A DNA stretch of 64,000 nucleotides from Rubripirellula reticaptiva (lineage in GTDB: Bacteria > Planctomycetota > Planctomycetia > Pirellulales > Pirellulaceae), in NCBI RefSeq assembly GCF_007860175.1, contig NZ_SJPX01000001.1, positions 806,001 through 870,000 of the forward strand, in the 5' to 3' direction. The position numbers and the translations under genes are program-made. The notes beneath the pieces are model-generated. The model saw only the letters and a program-made list of their open reading frames with translations. It was not told the origin of the DNA and ran no database searches. Positions 17,982-27,136 of the stretch are shown here, in pieces. How positions within the stretch are numbered: position 1 is the first letter of the stretch; the number at the start of each line of letters is the position of its first letter.

Positions 17982-18605
17982 GTGTCGAACGCATCAACCC
18001 CAGACCGTGAATCGATCGAACAATTGTTGGCGTCAGCTCGCGATGGTAACGCCGACGCGCTTGGCGAATTGTTGCTGAGCTATCGCAAATACTTGGTGTT
18101 CCTGGCGCGGACGGGGCTACACAATCACATGCAAGGTAAAGCCGATCCATCGGATCTGGCGCAAGAGGTTTGTTTAGCGGCACATGGCAGCATCGAAGAA
18201 TTTCGTGGTGAATCGGCAGAAGAGTTTGCAGGTTGGTTGCGTGGAATTCTGTCGAACATTTTGTCGATGCATGTCCGCCGATATCTGGGGACTCAAAAGC
18301 GAGATCCGCGGATGGAACAGAGTCTGAATCAAAGTCTGGCGAGCGCATCGGGCTTCCTGCATTCAAAAATCGCAGGTGACGTGACGTCGCCGAGCCAACA
18401 TTTCGCACGTAACGAAGCGTTCTTACAACTTGCCGAAGCTCTGGAGTCGCTGCCGGCGGACTACCGACAAGTGATCACGCTTCGTCATGTCGAAGGACTT
18501 CCGTTCGCAGAGGTTGCACAAATGATGGAACGCAGTGTCAACAGCGTTGAAAAACTTTGGGTACGTGGCTTGGCAAAATTGAAAACGACCATGGGAGGAT
18601 CCTAA
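17982..18605 (+). CDS. ECF-type RNA polymerase sigma factor (planctomycete kinase-associated type)
   Basis: 207 residues from GTG 17982. Region 2: LLLSYRKYLVFLARTGL, DPSDLAQEVCLAA, EFAGWLRGILSNIL. Region 4: LESLPADYRQVITLRHVEGL followed by the HTH FAEVAQMMERSVNSVEKLW and ARGLAKLK-like end (VRGLAKLK). Its TAA shares an A with the ATG of the kinase gene (TAATG), so the two are translationally coupled. ECF factors cotranscribed with Ser/Thr kinases are a known planctomycete arrangement. Phosphorylation of the sigma factor or of an associated regulator by the kinase is the likely control, but this is inference. Confidence 0.9.
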   Translation: MSNASTPDRESIEQLLASARDGNADALGELLLSYRKYLVFLARTGLHNHMQGKADPSDLAQEVCLAAHGSIEEFRGESAEEFAGWLRGILSNILSMHVRRYLGTQKRDPRMEQSLNQSLASASGFLHSKIAGDVTSPSQHFARNEAFLQLAEALESLPADYRQVITLRHVEGLPFAEVAQMMERSVNSVEKLWVRGLAKLKTTMGGS

Positions 18606-20932
18606 TGCCCAACGATGACTTGACGGAAGACTCACCAGTCACGCCGCAATCCGACGGCGAGGACGATAAAGTTGTCATCGCCGTCAAGCGTTACATGAGG
18701 ATGCTGGACCACGGCAACGCGCCATCGCTGGACGAGTACCTATCCAAGCACGCGGATATCGCGGGCGAACTTCGGCCATCGCTTGAAGGGTTAGCGATGA
18801 TCCATGCGATGGGCCCGCCCAAACCAGCCGCGATGGTCGTGCCAGATGCCGAATTCACGGCCAAGCCAATCGGCGATTTTCAAATCGTCGGCGAATTAGG
18901 ACGCGGCGGCATGGGAGTCGTTTACGAGGCGATTCAGTTGTCGCTGGGGCGACGGGTGGCGCTGAAAGTATTGCCGTTTGCCAGCGGGCTGGACGAAGTT
19001 CGGTTGCAGCGGTTTCGCAACGAAGCCCATGCCGCGGCAGCGCTTCACCACACCAACATCGTGCCCGTGTATGCGGTCGGAAGCGACCGTGGTGTGCACT
19101 ATTATGCGATGCAGTTGATCGACGGCAAGACGCTGGCAGATTTGATTGGGAATGTTCGCGATTCGAACTCGCCAAATCACAACCCGAGTGAAAAAACCAG
19201 CGTGAAGACCAACGTCGCGGACGCCAGTGAAACGGTGACGGGACGCCAGATCGAGTCAACGGCATTGAACACGAATGCGGATCGGCGACGTTACTTTCAT
19301 TCGATGGTGCGAATGGCTGTCCAAGCCGCGCACGCACTGGACCATGCACACGGATATGGTGTCATCCACCGTGACATCAAACCGGCGAACTTGTTGCTGG
19401 ATTCGGTCGGCAAACTGTGGGTCACCGACTTTGGCCTTGCCCAAGTTCAAGACACAACTTCATCGCTGACTCGTACAGGCGACCCGATGGGAACGCTGCG
19501 ATACATGAGCCCTGAACAAGCGTCGGGGAACCGCGCGGTACTGGATCATCGCACCGACATTTATTCGTTGGGCGTAACGCTGTACGAAATGCTGACGTTG
19601 CAACCGGCGATTCGCGGCGATGGCTATCGCGAAATGTTGAACGAGATTGCCGATCAAGAACCTTTGTCGCCAAGATCGATCGAGGCCTCACTGCCCCTTG
19701 AATTGGATACGATCGTTCGCAAAGCGATCGCGAAACTGCCCGCCGAACGCTATGCGACTGCAGGCGACTTTGCGGATGACCTGCAAAGTTGGCTCGATGA
19801 CAAACCGATCAAAGCCAAACCGCCAACGACTTTAGAACGAGTCGCAAAATGGCGCCGACGCAACAACGGAGTCGTTGCGGTTGCCAGCGGATTGTTACTG
19901 ATTTCGACATTGTCATTGTCAGCAACAACATTGATCATTTGGCGAGAACAACAAGCTACGCGAGGCGCACTCGATCGTGAGACTGAACAGCGACGACTGG
20001 CCGAACAAAGTTTCCTGCAGGCTCGGTCTGCCGTGGACACGTTTAGCAGTTTGAGCGAAAGCGAACTCGCGTATCGGCCAGACTTGCAAGATCTTCGCCG
20101 CAGCTTTTTGGAGACGTCGCTTGAATTCTATCGTGACTTCATGGACGTTCGATCCGACGACCAAGCATTGGCAAGTGAATTGGAAGCGACCTCGGACCGA
20201 GTGTCTAAAATGGTTAACGAACTGACGATTTTGGACAACGTTTCGCTGTTGATGCACCTGGGTGACCGTGCGGTGCAGACCGAACTGGCGATGGATCCTG
20301 CGAAGGCGGAAGTGATTGAAAATGCGATCGACGAATTTTACTCGCAACGTCAATCGATGGTGAATCAGTACCTGGGCGGACTGAGCACTGGCAACGACGA
20401 GATGACTGACTTGTTGACCGAGTTCGATGTTTCTGTATCCGGATATCTCAGCAAAGACCAGCTGACACGATTGCGACAGATTGCTCGGCAAAGGCGATTG
20501 CCGTTCACGTTCAAAACATCGGAAGTCGTCGCGGCTCTTGAGTTGTCACGCCAGCAGCGAATCGACATCAACCGAATCATCAACCAGACTCGGCCCAACC
20601 GCGGCAACGGTCCACTCGGTATCGATGATCCATCACGTGGGCGTGACGGCGGACGACGTGGCCCCCCTGATCATGATCCATCGCGCCGGTTTGGGATGGG
20701 CCAAGGCGGCCCACCACTGGGTGGATTCGGCGGGGGCGACGGACCACCGCCGGATGAATTCGGTGATGGCGATGGACCACCGCGCCGGTTTGATCGCGAA
20801 GAACGCCGGCCGCCCTATGACATGTGGCGATCGGCGGTGACTTTAAACACGGTGAACCACATCATGGACATTCTGACGCCGGAACAGAAACAGAAATGGG
20901 ACGAACTGATTGGCAAACCATTCACGGGCTAG
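18605..20932 (+). CDS. Transmembrane Ser/Thr protein kinase coupled to ECF sigma factor
   Basis: 775 residues; ATG 18605 chosen because it overlaps the sigma stop and opens a natural N-terminus. A short N-terminal helical segment (about 20-70) precedes the kinase domain at about 91-420: GRGGMG, Lys121 in VALKVL, HRDIKPANLL with Asp257, DFGLAQ with Asp275. An insert of about 40 polar residues at 185-227 lies before the catalytic loop. The membrane helix is GVVAVASGLLLISTLSLSAT. The outside part has a coiled-coil-like region, then a Gly/Pro/Asp-rich low-complexity stretch (about residues 670-735) and a closing LTPEQKQKWDELIG, an LTxxQ motif also found in Spy/CpxP-like envelope stress sensors. 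It probably senses an envelope condition. Confidence 0.92.
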   Translation: MPNDDLTEDSPVTPQSDGEDDKVVIAVKRYMRMLDHGNAPSLDEYLSKHADIAGELRPSLEGLAMIHAMGPPKPAAMVVPDAEFTAKPIGDFQIVGELGRGGMGVVYEAIQLSLGRRVALKVLPFASGLDEVRLQRFRNEAHAAAALHHTNIVPVYAVGSDRGVHYYAMQLIDGKTLADLIGNVRDSNSPNHNPSEKTSVKTNVADASETVTGRQIESTALNTNADRRRYFHSMVRMAVQAAHALDHAHGYGVIHRDIKPANLLLDSVGKLWVTDFGLAQVQDTTSSLTRTGDPMGTLRYMSPEQASGNRAVLDHRTDIYSLGVTLYEMLTLQPAIRGDGYREMLNEIADQEPLSPRSIEASLPLELDTIVRKAIAKLPAERYATAGDFADDLQSWLDDKPIKAKPPTTLERVAKWRRRNNGVVAVASGLLLISTLSLSATTLIIWREQQATRGALDRETEQRRLAEQSFLQARSAVDTFSSLSESELAYRPDLQDLRRSFLETSLEFYRDFMDVRSDDQALASELEATSDRVSKMVNELTILDNVSLLMHLGDRAVQTELAMDPAKAEVIENAIDEFYSQRQSMVNQYLGGLSTGNDEMTDLLTEFDVSVSGYLSKDQLTRLRQIARQRRLPFTFKTSEVVAALELSRQQRIDINRIINQTRPNRGNGPLGIDDPSRGRDGGRRGPPDHDPSRRFGMGQGGPPLGGFGGGDGPPPDEFGDGDGPPRRFDREERRPPYDMWRSAVTLNTVNHIMDILTPEQKQKWDELIGKPFTG

Positions 20933-21142
20933 CGTTTGACCGAGCCCCGGCGAGTCGGTTGTACCGATTGCACGGATTCACCGGCGTTTGGACGCATCGA
21001 TTTTGGCAATTGCCGGTCATCGCATCACCCTAAACCGCGGTCTTTGCCGATGCACACGAGCATGGGCAACGGTGCCGATTCATTGTGCATGGATGTGCAA
21101 AAGGATTGACAACCAGCAAACGTGTTTCAAAGACAGGATGTC

Positions 21143-22747
21143 ATGAAAACCCTCTCGATCGCTTCGCAGCTACTCATCACCTTTGCCGTTAGCGGGTGTG
21201 CGACCATCGGCGGCACTCCGACCGGATCGACCATTTCCCCAATTACGCCGGTCGCTCAGGCCACCCCGATCGCGGCTAGCCCAGCCCCAGCGGTCTCGGA
21301 CTCTGCCGCAACAGAACGAACACCAACCGCCAGTGGCGTGTCGCTTGTCGGCTACAACGCAGACGCGAATGTGGCGCCGAGCTATTCAGACGCGACGGTG
21401 TCCAGCAGTGATATCGCAATCGACACGATAGATCTAGAACCCGTGGTGATCCCGTCGGACGAATCGGAAACGATGTCCATCCCGACGCCCGATCAGGCTG
21501 CGGTACCGATCGCTGCCGAAGCCCAATTTGGATCGAGCTACACACTCGCCGAGGTTGAACAGGCTGCGATTTCGAATAATCCAGCGTTGTCGGCTGCTAG
21601 CGCGACGCTTAGCAAAGCGGCAGGCCTGCGCAGCCAAGTCGGCGTCCGCCCCAATCCGACGCTCGGTTACTTTGGACAGCAGATCGCCGATCGAAACACC
21701 GACCAACACGGATTGTTCATCGAGCAAGAATTTGTTCGCGGCAACAAGCTAGCGCTCAACCGCGAAGTACTGGCACATACCACGTCGGCACAACGCAACG
21801 AGATCGAAACCCAACGTTATCGCATTCTGACCGATGTGCGAGTGCGTTTTTACGAAACTCTTGCGGCCCAAAAACAGCTCGATGCAACGCTCGAGTTTGC
21901 AAAGCTGGCCGAGCGAGGCGTCGAAGTCGCGATCGAACGTCAGAACGCCGAAGAAGGCACTCTGATCGAAGTCTTGCAGTCGAAGACGTTACTAAGCGAG
22001 GTGACTTTGGCCAGCGAACAGTTGGCGATCAACTACCGCGCCGCATGGCAAGACTTGGCCGCAATCGCAGGCCTCTCGTCATTGGCACCTTCACGATTGG
22101 TCGCCGAACTCGACACGCAATCCCACTCGCCGTCTTGGGACGCCGCCTATGGCGAAATCATTGCGACCAGCCCCGAACTTGCGGTCGCCAATGCACTGGT
22201 GTGTGAGAAGTCAGCACTGCTAAAACGTCAACAAGTGCAGATGATCCCCAATGTCACCGCACAGTTTGGAGCCGGGTACGACAATGGGACCGACTCGGGG
22301 ATGATCAACCTACAAGTGTCGGCGCCTATTCCCGTCTGGAACAAGAACAGCGGCAACATTTCAGCAGCTTACGCAGACTACACCCGTGCAATCGAAAACG
22401 TGAAGCGGATCGAACAGTCGATCAAGTCACGCCTCGCTCGCGTGGCTCAAGAATATGACGCTTCGATCGCAACGGTGCTGAAGTACGACCAAGAGATCAT
22501 TCCGCAAGCGAGGAAGAGCTTGGATCTTTCCGAAGAAGCCTACCGGGCCGGCGAACTGGACTTTTTGCAAGTGTTGATTGTCCGCCGCAGTTACTACGAA
22601 TCATCGATCCGGTTGATCGCTGCCCGCGGCAAACTGGCGCAAGCCAGTGCAAACGTGGACGGCTTGCTGTTAACCGACGGGCTGGACGCACCAATGGACT
22701 ACACCGATGGTGACGGCATCCGCGGAGCATCGTTTGGCGGACAATAA
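21143..22747 (+). CDS. TolC/CusC-like outer membrane efflux lipoprotein
   Basis: 534 residues from ATG 21143, with AGGA just upstream. Signal peptide ends in a lipobox, FAVSGC, with Cys19 to be lipidated. After an Ala/Ser/Pro/Thr-rich linker of about 120 residues come two OEP repeats: YTLAEVEQAAISNNPALSAA (first) and the matching AAYGEIIATSPELAVANALV (second), each followed by long amphipathic helices, and SAPIPVWNKNSGNI, characteristic of the CzcC/CusC branch. It should form a trimeric channel through the outer membrane for a tripartite pump. No RND pump or adaptor gene is adjacent, so the partner must be elsewhere. Confidence 0.9.
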   Translation: MKTLSIASQLLITFAVSGCATIGGTPTGSTISPITPVAQATPIAASPAPAVSDSAATERTPTASGVSLVGYNADANVAPSYSDATVSSSDIAIDTIDLEPVVIPSDESETMSIPTPDQAAVPIAAEAQFGSSYTLAEVEQAAISNNPALSAASATLSKAAGLRSQVGVRPNPTLGYFGQQIADRNTDQHGLFIEQEFVRGNKLALNREVLAHTTSAQRNEIETQRYRILTDVRVRFYETLAAQKQLDATLEFAKLAERGVEVAIERQNAEEGTLIEVLQSKTLLSEVTLASEQLAINYRAAWQDLAAIAGLSSLAPSRLVAELDTQSHSPSWDAAYGEIIATSPELAVANALVCEKSALLKRQQVQMIPNVTAQFGAGYDNGTDSGMINLQVSAPIPVWNKNSGNISAAYADYTRAIENVKRIEQSIKSRLARVAQEYDASIATVLKYDQEIIPQARKSLDLSEEAYRAGELDFLQVLIVRRSYYESSIRLIAARGKLAQASANVDGLLLTDGLDAPMDYTDGDGIRGASFGGQ

Positions 22748-22767
22748 GCTCTCAGTGATGCTGCGAT

Positions 22768-24438
22768 TCAACAAGCAATTGAATCGTCCACATTCCTGCT
22801 TTCAGATGACCGGCACCAACTGAGATAGCCGCCACTGAGATTCGACACATCGAACCCGTTTTGCATCAGCACGCGGGTTGCCAAATATCCACGTTGACCG
22901 ACTTTGCAGTAGGCGATGATTTTCTGGTCGCGTGGCAACTCGTCAAGTCGATCGCGAAGCTCTTCGATCGAGATATTCGTCGCGCCGGCGATATGACCAT
23001 CCGCGAACTCCGCCGCCGATCGAACATCCAACACAAACGCGTTGCTTGGCAATCCGGATTCGAGAACGGTTTCATGCACGATCGGTTGGTCACCTCGCAC
23101 GACACCCGACGCCACAAACCCGGCCATGTTGACGGCATCTTTGGCGTGACCGTACTGAGGTGCATAGCATAACTCGACCTCTTCTAAGTCATATACTGTC
23201 ATGTCGCCCTGGATCGCCATCGCGATCACATCGATGCGTTTGTCGACGCCATTGGTGCCAATGCACTGGGCACCCAGCACTCGCCCAGTGGTTGGATCAA
23301 ACAACAACTTCAACGTCATCTGCTTCGCACCGGGATAGTATCCGGCGTGATCGGTCGGGTGGATGTAGACCGATTCAAATTCAGTTTCGCTGCGCCGCAA
23401 CAGCTTTTCACTCTGGCCGGTCATCGCGGCTGTCATTCCAAATACGCCGACCACCGCGGTACCTTGCGTCCCACGAAACGTCGATGACCGACCAAAGATA
23501 TGATCGGCGGCGATGCGTCCTTGGCGGTTTGCCGGTCCGGCTAGTGGAATTTGCACGGGTTGCTTGGTGACAAAGTCGACTACCTGGGCAACATCACCAA
23601 CAGCGTAAATATCAGGGTCGCAGGTCAACATATTTTCGCTAGTCACAATGCCACCGCGATCACCACAGGTAATCGATGCGTCGACTGCAAGTTTATTTTC
23701 CGGACGCACGCCGATGCAGACTACGGCGAAATCAGCGTCGATGACCGCGCCAGACTTCAATTGGATTTGCAGCCCTGAATCGGATTCGACGAAACCGGCG
23801 GCGGCGTCTTGCAGGCGCAGGTTGACGCCTTGTGCTTGCAAGTGGTCTTCGATCGGAGCCATCATTTCGTGGTCCCAGGGCGGAAGCACTTGATCGGCTA
23901 ATTCGACGATCGTCACTTCGATACCACGACGGTGCAGATTTTCGGCGACTTCGATCCCGATAAAACCGGCACCCACAATGACTGCATGCTTGGCGTCTGA
24001 GGTTGCCAACGAGTGCATTCGATCGGCATCCTTCAAATCCCGCAGCTCTAACACTAGCGACGAGTCGATGCCGGGGATCGGTGGTCGCAGTGGCGATGCG
24101 CCAGTCGCGATGATTAATTTGTCGTACGATTCACTGTAGGTTTTGTCGGATTCCAGATCGTGCACCGTGACTTCCTTTGCCGCACGATCGATCGACTTTA
24201 CCTCACATCGCACGCGAACATCCAAACGATGGCGAGTACGAAGCATCGCGATAGGTGCAACGAGCAACTTTTCGCGAGACTGGATCTCGCCGCCAACGTA
24301 GTACGGCAATCCGCAGTTGGCGAACGAAGGGTATGCACCTCGTTCAAGTACGATGATTTCGGCGTCGTCCGACAAACGCCTCGCTCGCGCTGCCGCTGAT
24401 GCCCCGCCCGCAACTCCACCGATAATGACGATTTTCAT
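22768..24438 (-). CDS. CoA-disulfide reductase-like FAD/NAD(P) oxidoreductase fused to rhodanese
   Basis: 556 residues. The N-terminal GGVAGGASAAARAR binds FAD; Cys42 in FANCGLPYYVGG is the redox cysteine of CoA-disulfide/persulfide reductases (single-Cys type). A second dinucleotide fold, AVIVGAGFIGIEVAENL, binds NAD(P)H. A C-terminal rhodanese domain (about 455-556) has VLDVRSAAEF and catalytic Cys511 in AYCKVGQRG. Enzymes of this fused type reduce CoA disulfide, CoA persulfide or polysulfide and hand sulfane sulfur to the rhodanese. The rhodanese-DUF2892 gene 66 nt upstream supports a sulfide/persulfide detoxification role. The true substrate needs assay. Confidence 0.9.
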   Translation of the reverse strand: MKIVIIGGVAGGASAAARARRLSDDAEIIVLERGAYPSFANCGLPYYVGGEIQSREKLLVAPIAMLRTRHRLDVRVRCEVKSIDRAAKEVTVHDLESDKTYSESYDKLIIATGASPLRPPIPGIDSSLVLELRDLKDADRMHSLATSDAKHAVIVGAGFIGIEVAENLHRRGIEVTIVELADQVLPPWDHEMMAPIEDHLQAQGVNLRLQDAAAGFVESDSGLQIQLKSGAVIDADFAVVCIGVRPENKLAVDASITCGDRGGIVTSENMLTCDPDIYAVGDVAQVVDFVTKQPVQIPLAGPANRQGRIAADHIFGRSSTFRGTQGTAVVGVFGMTAAMTGQSEKLLRRSETEFESVYIHPTDHAGYYPGAKQMTLKLLFDPTTGRVLGAQCIGTNGVDKRIDVIAMAIQGDMTVYDLEEVELCYAPQYGHAKDAVNMAGFVASGVVRGDQPIVHETVLESGLPSNAFVLDVRSAAEFADGHIAGATNISIEELRDRLDELPRDQKIIAYCKVGQRGYLATRVLMQNGFDVSNLSGGYLSWCRSSESRNVDDSIAC

Positions 24439-24504
24439 CGCTTCGTTTTCCTAAGTTGTTGATTCTCGTGAACGCTTTGCTGCCACTGAATTTTGAAACG
24501 TGAT

Positions 24505-25053
24505 CTACCCAACCTGGCAAGCGCCTGCATCGCCAACCTTGTTCCAAGGCATCTTGGCCAACATCATTCCCATTCCACAGGTGTCCGTGATTCCGGCGAA
24601 CATCAATCCCGCGCCGATGAATGCCGAAAGCCCAACGAAAGCAGGATGCACAAAGTATCCAAGCATGGCGCCAACGAGCGTAAGTAGCCCCGCCAAAATT
24701 CGGACTTGACGTTCCAAGGATACCGCCTTCTTTCCTCGCTGGATTGGCAATCCCGCCTGTGCCCAGGCTGATGTACCACCATCAACTGACACAACGTTCA
24801 TGAATCCAGCGTCAATGCACTTCTGGGCAGCCTTTGCGGACCGGCCACCGCTTTTGCAAATCAGATAGAGCGGTTCATTGGCACGGTCACCGCGCGACTG
24901 CAACAGTTCTGCAGGGACCAAGCCATCGAGTGGTACGTTCAACGCGCCATCAGCGTGAAGTTCGCGAAACTCCACCGGCGTGCGGACATCAATGAGGTCG
25001 ATGGGCGAGTTACGCATCTTGCCGGCGAGTTGTCGAACGTCAATCGTTTGCAT
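24505..25053 (-). CDS. Rhodanese domain protein with C-terminal DUF2892 membrane region (YgaP-like)
   Basis: 182 residues from ATG 25053; an upstream frame extension lacks rhodanese similarity. Rhodanese domain at 1-105 with LIDVRTPVEF and active-site Cys66 in LICKSGGRS. Residues 113-170 are a DUF2892 region: two hydrophobic helices (ILAGLLTLVGAMLGYFV and LSAFIGAGLMFAG) and the conserved TDTCGMGM with Cys159. E. coli YgaP has this same architecture, a membrane-bound sulfurtransferase. It precedes the CoA-disulfide reductase on the same strand and probably shares its operon. Confidence 0.9.
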   Translation of the reverse strand: MQTIDVRQLAGKMRNSPIDLIDVRTPVEFRELHADGALNVPLDGLVPAELLQSRGDRANEPLYLICKSGGRSAKAAQKCIDAGFMNVVSVDGGTSAWAQAGLPIQRGKKAVSLERQVRILAGLLTLVGAMLGYFVHPAFVGLSAFIGAGLMFAGITDTCGMGMMLAKMPWNKVGDAGACQVG

Positions 25054-25233
25054 GGAAATGCCATTATTCAAGAAGAGTGGTTCGTCACAGCGGGTCCAAT
25101 TGCCCCGACTGAACATGTCGTTATATCGGAACGTGACGACATAGCAACAGGGACATCTTCGGCGTTTCGCGGTAAAGGCATCTGCGTCACGTGCTTATAC
25201 GAAAGGATCGGACAAAGCAGAGTGCCGAACGAA

Positions 25234-25250
25234 ACAGGCTGGCAGCCTGT
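25234..25250 (-). terminator. Hairpin 17 nt after the short secretin gene
   Basis: Perfect 7-bp stem ACAGGCT/AGCCTGT with a 3-nt loop. On the minus strand it follows the secretin stop (25267) and is trailed by TTTCG, a weak T-run. Likely ends the secretin transcript before the sulfur genes. A palindrome of this kind may also be a dispersed repeat in the genome; not testable here. Confidence 0.45.
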
Positions 25251-25266
25251 GCGACAGAAGGGAGAG

Positions 25267-26889
25267 CTATTGCTCGATGACGACCGAAGAAAAGCGACCG
25301 TCAATCAGTTCGGTGCTTTCATAGAATGGCGCAGCCTGTTGCAGATCCATGACTTCCTGCTGGCGCGGGCCGACACCGTCATGAATCACATGCGCAACGA
25401 GTGCGACGATGACTTCGGTGCGTCGCGTTTCGTCAGCTTTGCGCCGAAACAAAGCTCCTAACATCGGCACCCTGCCCAACCACGGCACGAAAGAACGCGA
25501 TTTCAGGCTCTCTTCGCGAATCAGTCCGCCGATCACGACACCGCCGCCGTCGGGGATCATGATGGTCGTCTGAACCTCGGTGGTTTCTTCTTCGGGAAAA
25601 CCACTTTGCAGAATCTTACCGCCCGAGACTTTGGGCAGCACCGTCATCAACACGTTGCCATCATCCGTGATGACGGGCAGAACGGTCAGCACCACCCCGA
25701 CGTCCAAAAACTCGACCGACTGAACCGTCGTTGTTTGAGTGGTAGTCGACACCGAATAAGGAAGACGCTGACCGATTTGGATCTTGGCTTCCTGTTGATT
25801 GACGACTGACAACTTCGGCGACGCAAGAGTCCGCGAGTTCGTGCATTCTTCGATCAACTCAATCAGGCTGGTCATGTCTTTGCCCTTCACGCTGAGCGCG
25901 ACGGACGGTCCCGAATCGGTCGATCCTGTGAAACCAGAACCCTTCAATTCGATATTGCTATTCTCAATTCTTGCCAACGACTGCAAGTCGACACCGTGCC
26001 GTTGATCGTTCGTCAGTGTGACTTGCAGCACATGCGCTTCGATCAGGACTTGCTTGGGCGGCACATCAATTTGTGCAATGTACGATGCAATGCGCTGGTG
26101 GCTCGCAGCGGTATCTTCGACGACCAAGATTTCTCGCGTTCGCAGATGATCAGTCGGATCGGACTCGGTCACGAAGGCATTGCCCACTTGTGACAGCAGA
26201 CTGTTGGCGACACCTTCGACGTCGTTGGCGGCAACATAATCGAGCGGATAGACCTGCAGGTAACGCCCTTGGACTCGCGGATCCATTCCCTCGTTGGGAG
26301 CGCCGGTCACGTACAGTAAGTTTCCAACACGGTGCCAAGAAAAACCGGCCACGCCCAAGATCGCATCCAGAACTTCATCCAACGTGGCGCCGCGAATGCT
26401 GACCGTCACCGGTCCCTCAACATCGGGCGCAAGGACCAAGTTGAAATGGTGGTGGTCTGCGATCATTCGCAGCACCGCCGACAACTCGGCTCTGGTTGCC
26501 ACCAACGTGACTTGGTCATCCGCCGTCGACAAATCCACGCCGTCGACTGGCTCGGGAGCATCAATCGGAATCAGTTCATCTGTTTGGAAGTCCTGCGCCA
26601 ACTGGACTTCTCCGGCAACCTGCAGCACAGCGTCCGACTCTATCGCCATATCCAACCAATCAAGCGTCTTCTTCTGACCGGTGAACGGTGATTTGAGACC
26701 TTGTTGCCTTAAAAGCTGGTGGTTCAATGCCAACGAAACCGTCTCGTCCTGAACCGAGCCAAAGGCGCCTTCTGGGATCGGCATCCGAATCAGCTTGCTG
26801 TTTTTCGGCTCATCAGCGACCGCAACGGCGCAGCAGACGACGCAAAGCATCGTTGCGAAGCAGTCTCGGATTGCTTGAATCGACCGCAT
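25267..26889 (-). CDS. Short secretin (type II/IV pilus GspD/PilQ family)
   Basis: 540 residues with signal peptide ending near AVAVADE. An STN/N0-like domain (RAELSAVLRMIADHHHFNLV, then ATLDEVLDAILGVAGFSW) is followed by one N1-type module (REILVVEDTAASHQRI) and the secretin beta domain. The domain signature is intact: VPWLGRVPMLGALFR and a preceding IMIPDGGGVVIGGLI. It should assemble a gated ring in the outer membrane. It is transcribed alone and sits 18 kb from the much longer secretin at 44849. Which of the two serves the GspE/F proteins at 57973-60926 cannot be told from sequence. Confidence 0.9.
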   Translation of the reverse strand: MRSIQAIRDCFATMLCVVCCAVAVADEPKNSKLIRMPIPEGAFGSVQDETVSLALNHQLLRQQGLKSPFTGQKKTLDWLDMAIESDAVLQVAGEVQLAQDFQTDELIPIDAPEPVDGVDLSTADDQVTLVATRAELSAVLRMIADHHHFNLVLAPDVEGPVTVSIRGATLDEVLDAILGVAGFSWHRVGNLLYVTGAPNEGMDPRVQGRYLQVYPLDYVAANDVEGVANSLLSQVGNAFVTESDPTDHLRTREILVVEDTAASHQRIASYIAQIDVPPKQVLIEAHVLQVTLTNDQRHGVDLQSLARIENSNIELKGSGFTGSTDSGPSVALSVKGKDMTSLIELIEECTNSRTLASPKLSVVNQQEAKIQIGQRLPYSVSTTTQTTTVQSVEFLDVGVVLTVLPVITDDGNVLMTVLPKVSGGKILQSGFPEEETTEVQTTIMIPDGGGVVIGGLIREESLKSRSFVPWLGRVPMLGALFRRKADETRRTEVIVALVAHVIHDGVGPRQQEVMDLQQAAPFYESTELIDGRFSSVVIEQ

Positions 26890-27002
26890 ATCCCGCCAAA
26901 CTTTGAATCGTGCACCTTTACCGGACCGGAAGAATCCGACTCACCATCATCTTGGTTATCGGCAGCGACTATGCACCAGTCGCGACAAAGTTGAGCGGCA
27001 AT

Positions 27003-27032
27003 TTGGCAATTGAGTTTCACGCGTGCTAATCT
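27003..27032 (+). promoter_or_regulatory. Candidate sigma-70-type promoter for the FAD oxidoreductase
   Basis: TTGGCA (27003-27008), 18-nt spacer, TAATCT (27027-27032), leaving about 100 nt before the ATG at 27137. Match to the vegetative consensus is fair; planctomycete promoters are poorly known, so this is tentative. Confidence 0.25.
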
Positions 27033-27136
27033 GGGCGTCCCGCACGGCGAGACCCTGTACGATCGCCTGAGATCTAGCCTGAACAGATCACACCTGAACA
27101 CTCACACCTATACCGTCCCCACCGAAAATCTGCCTT

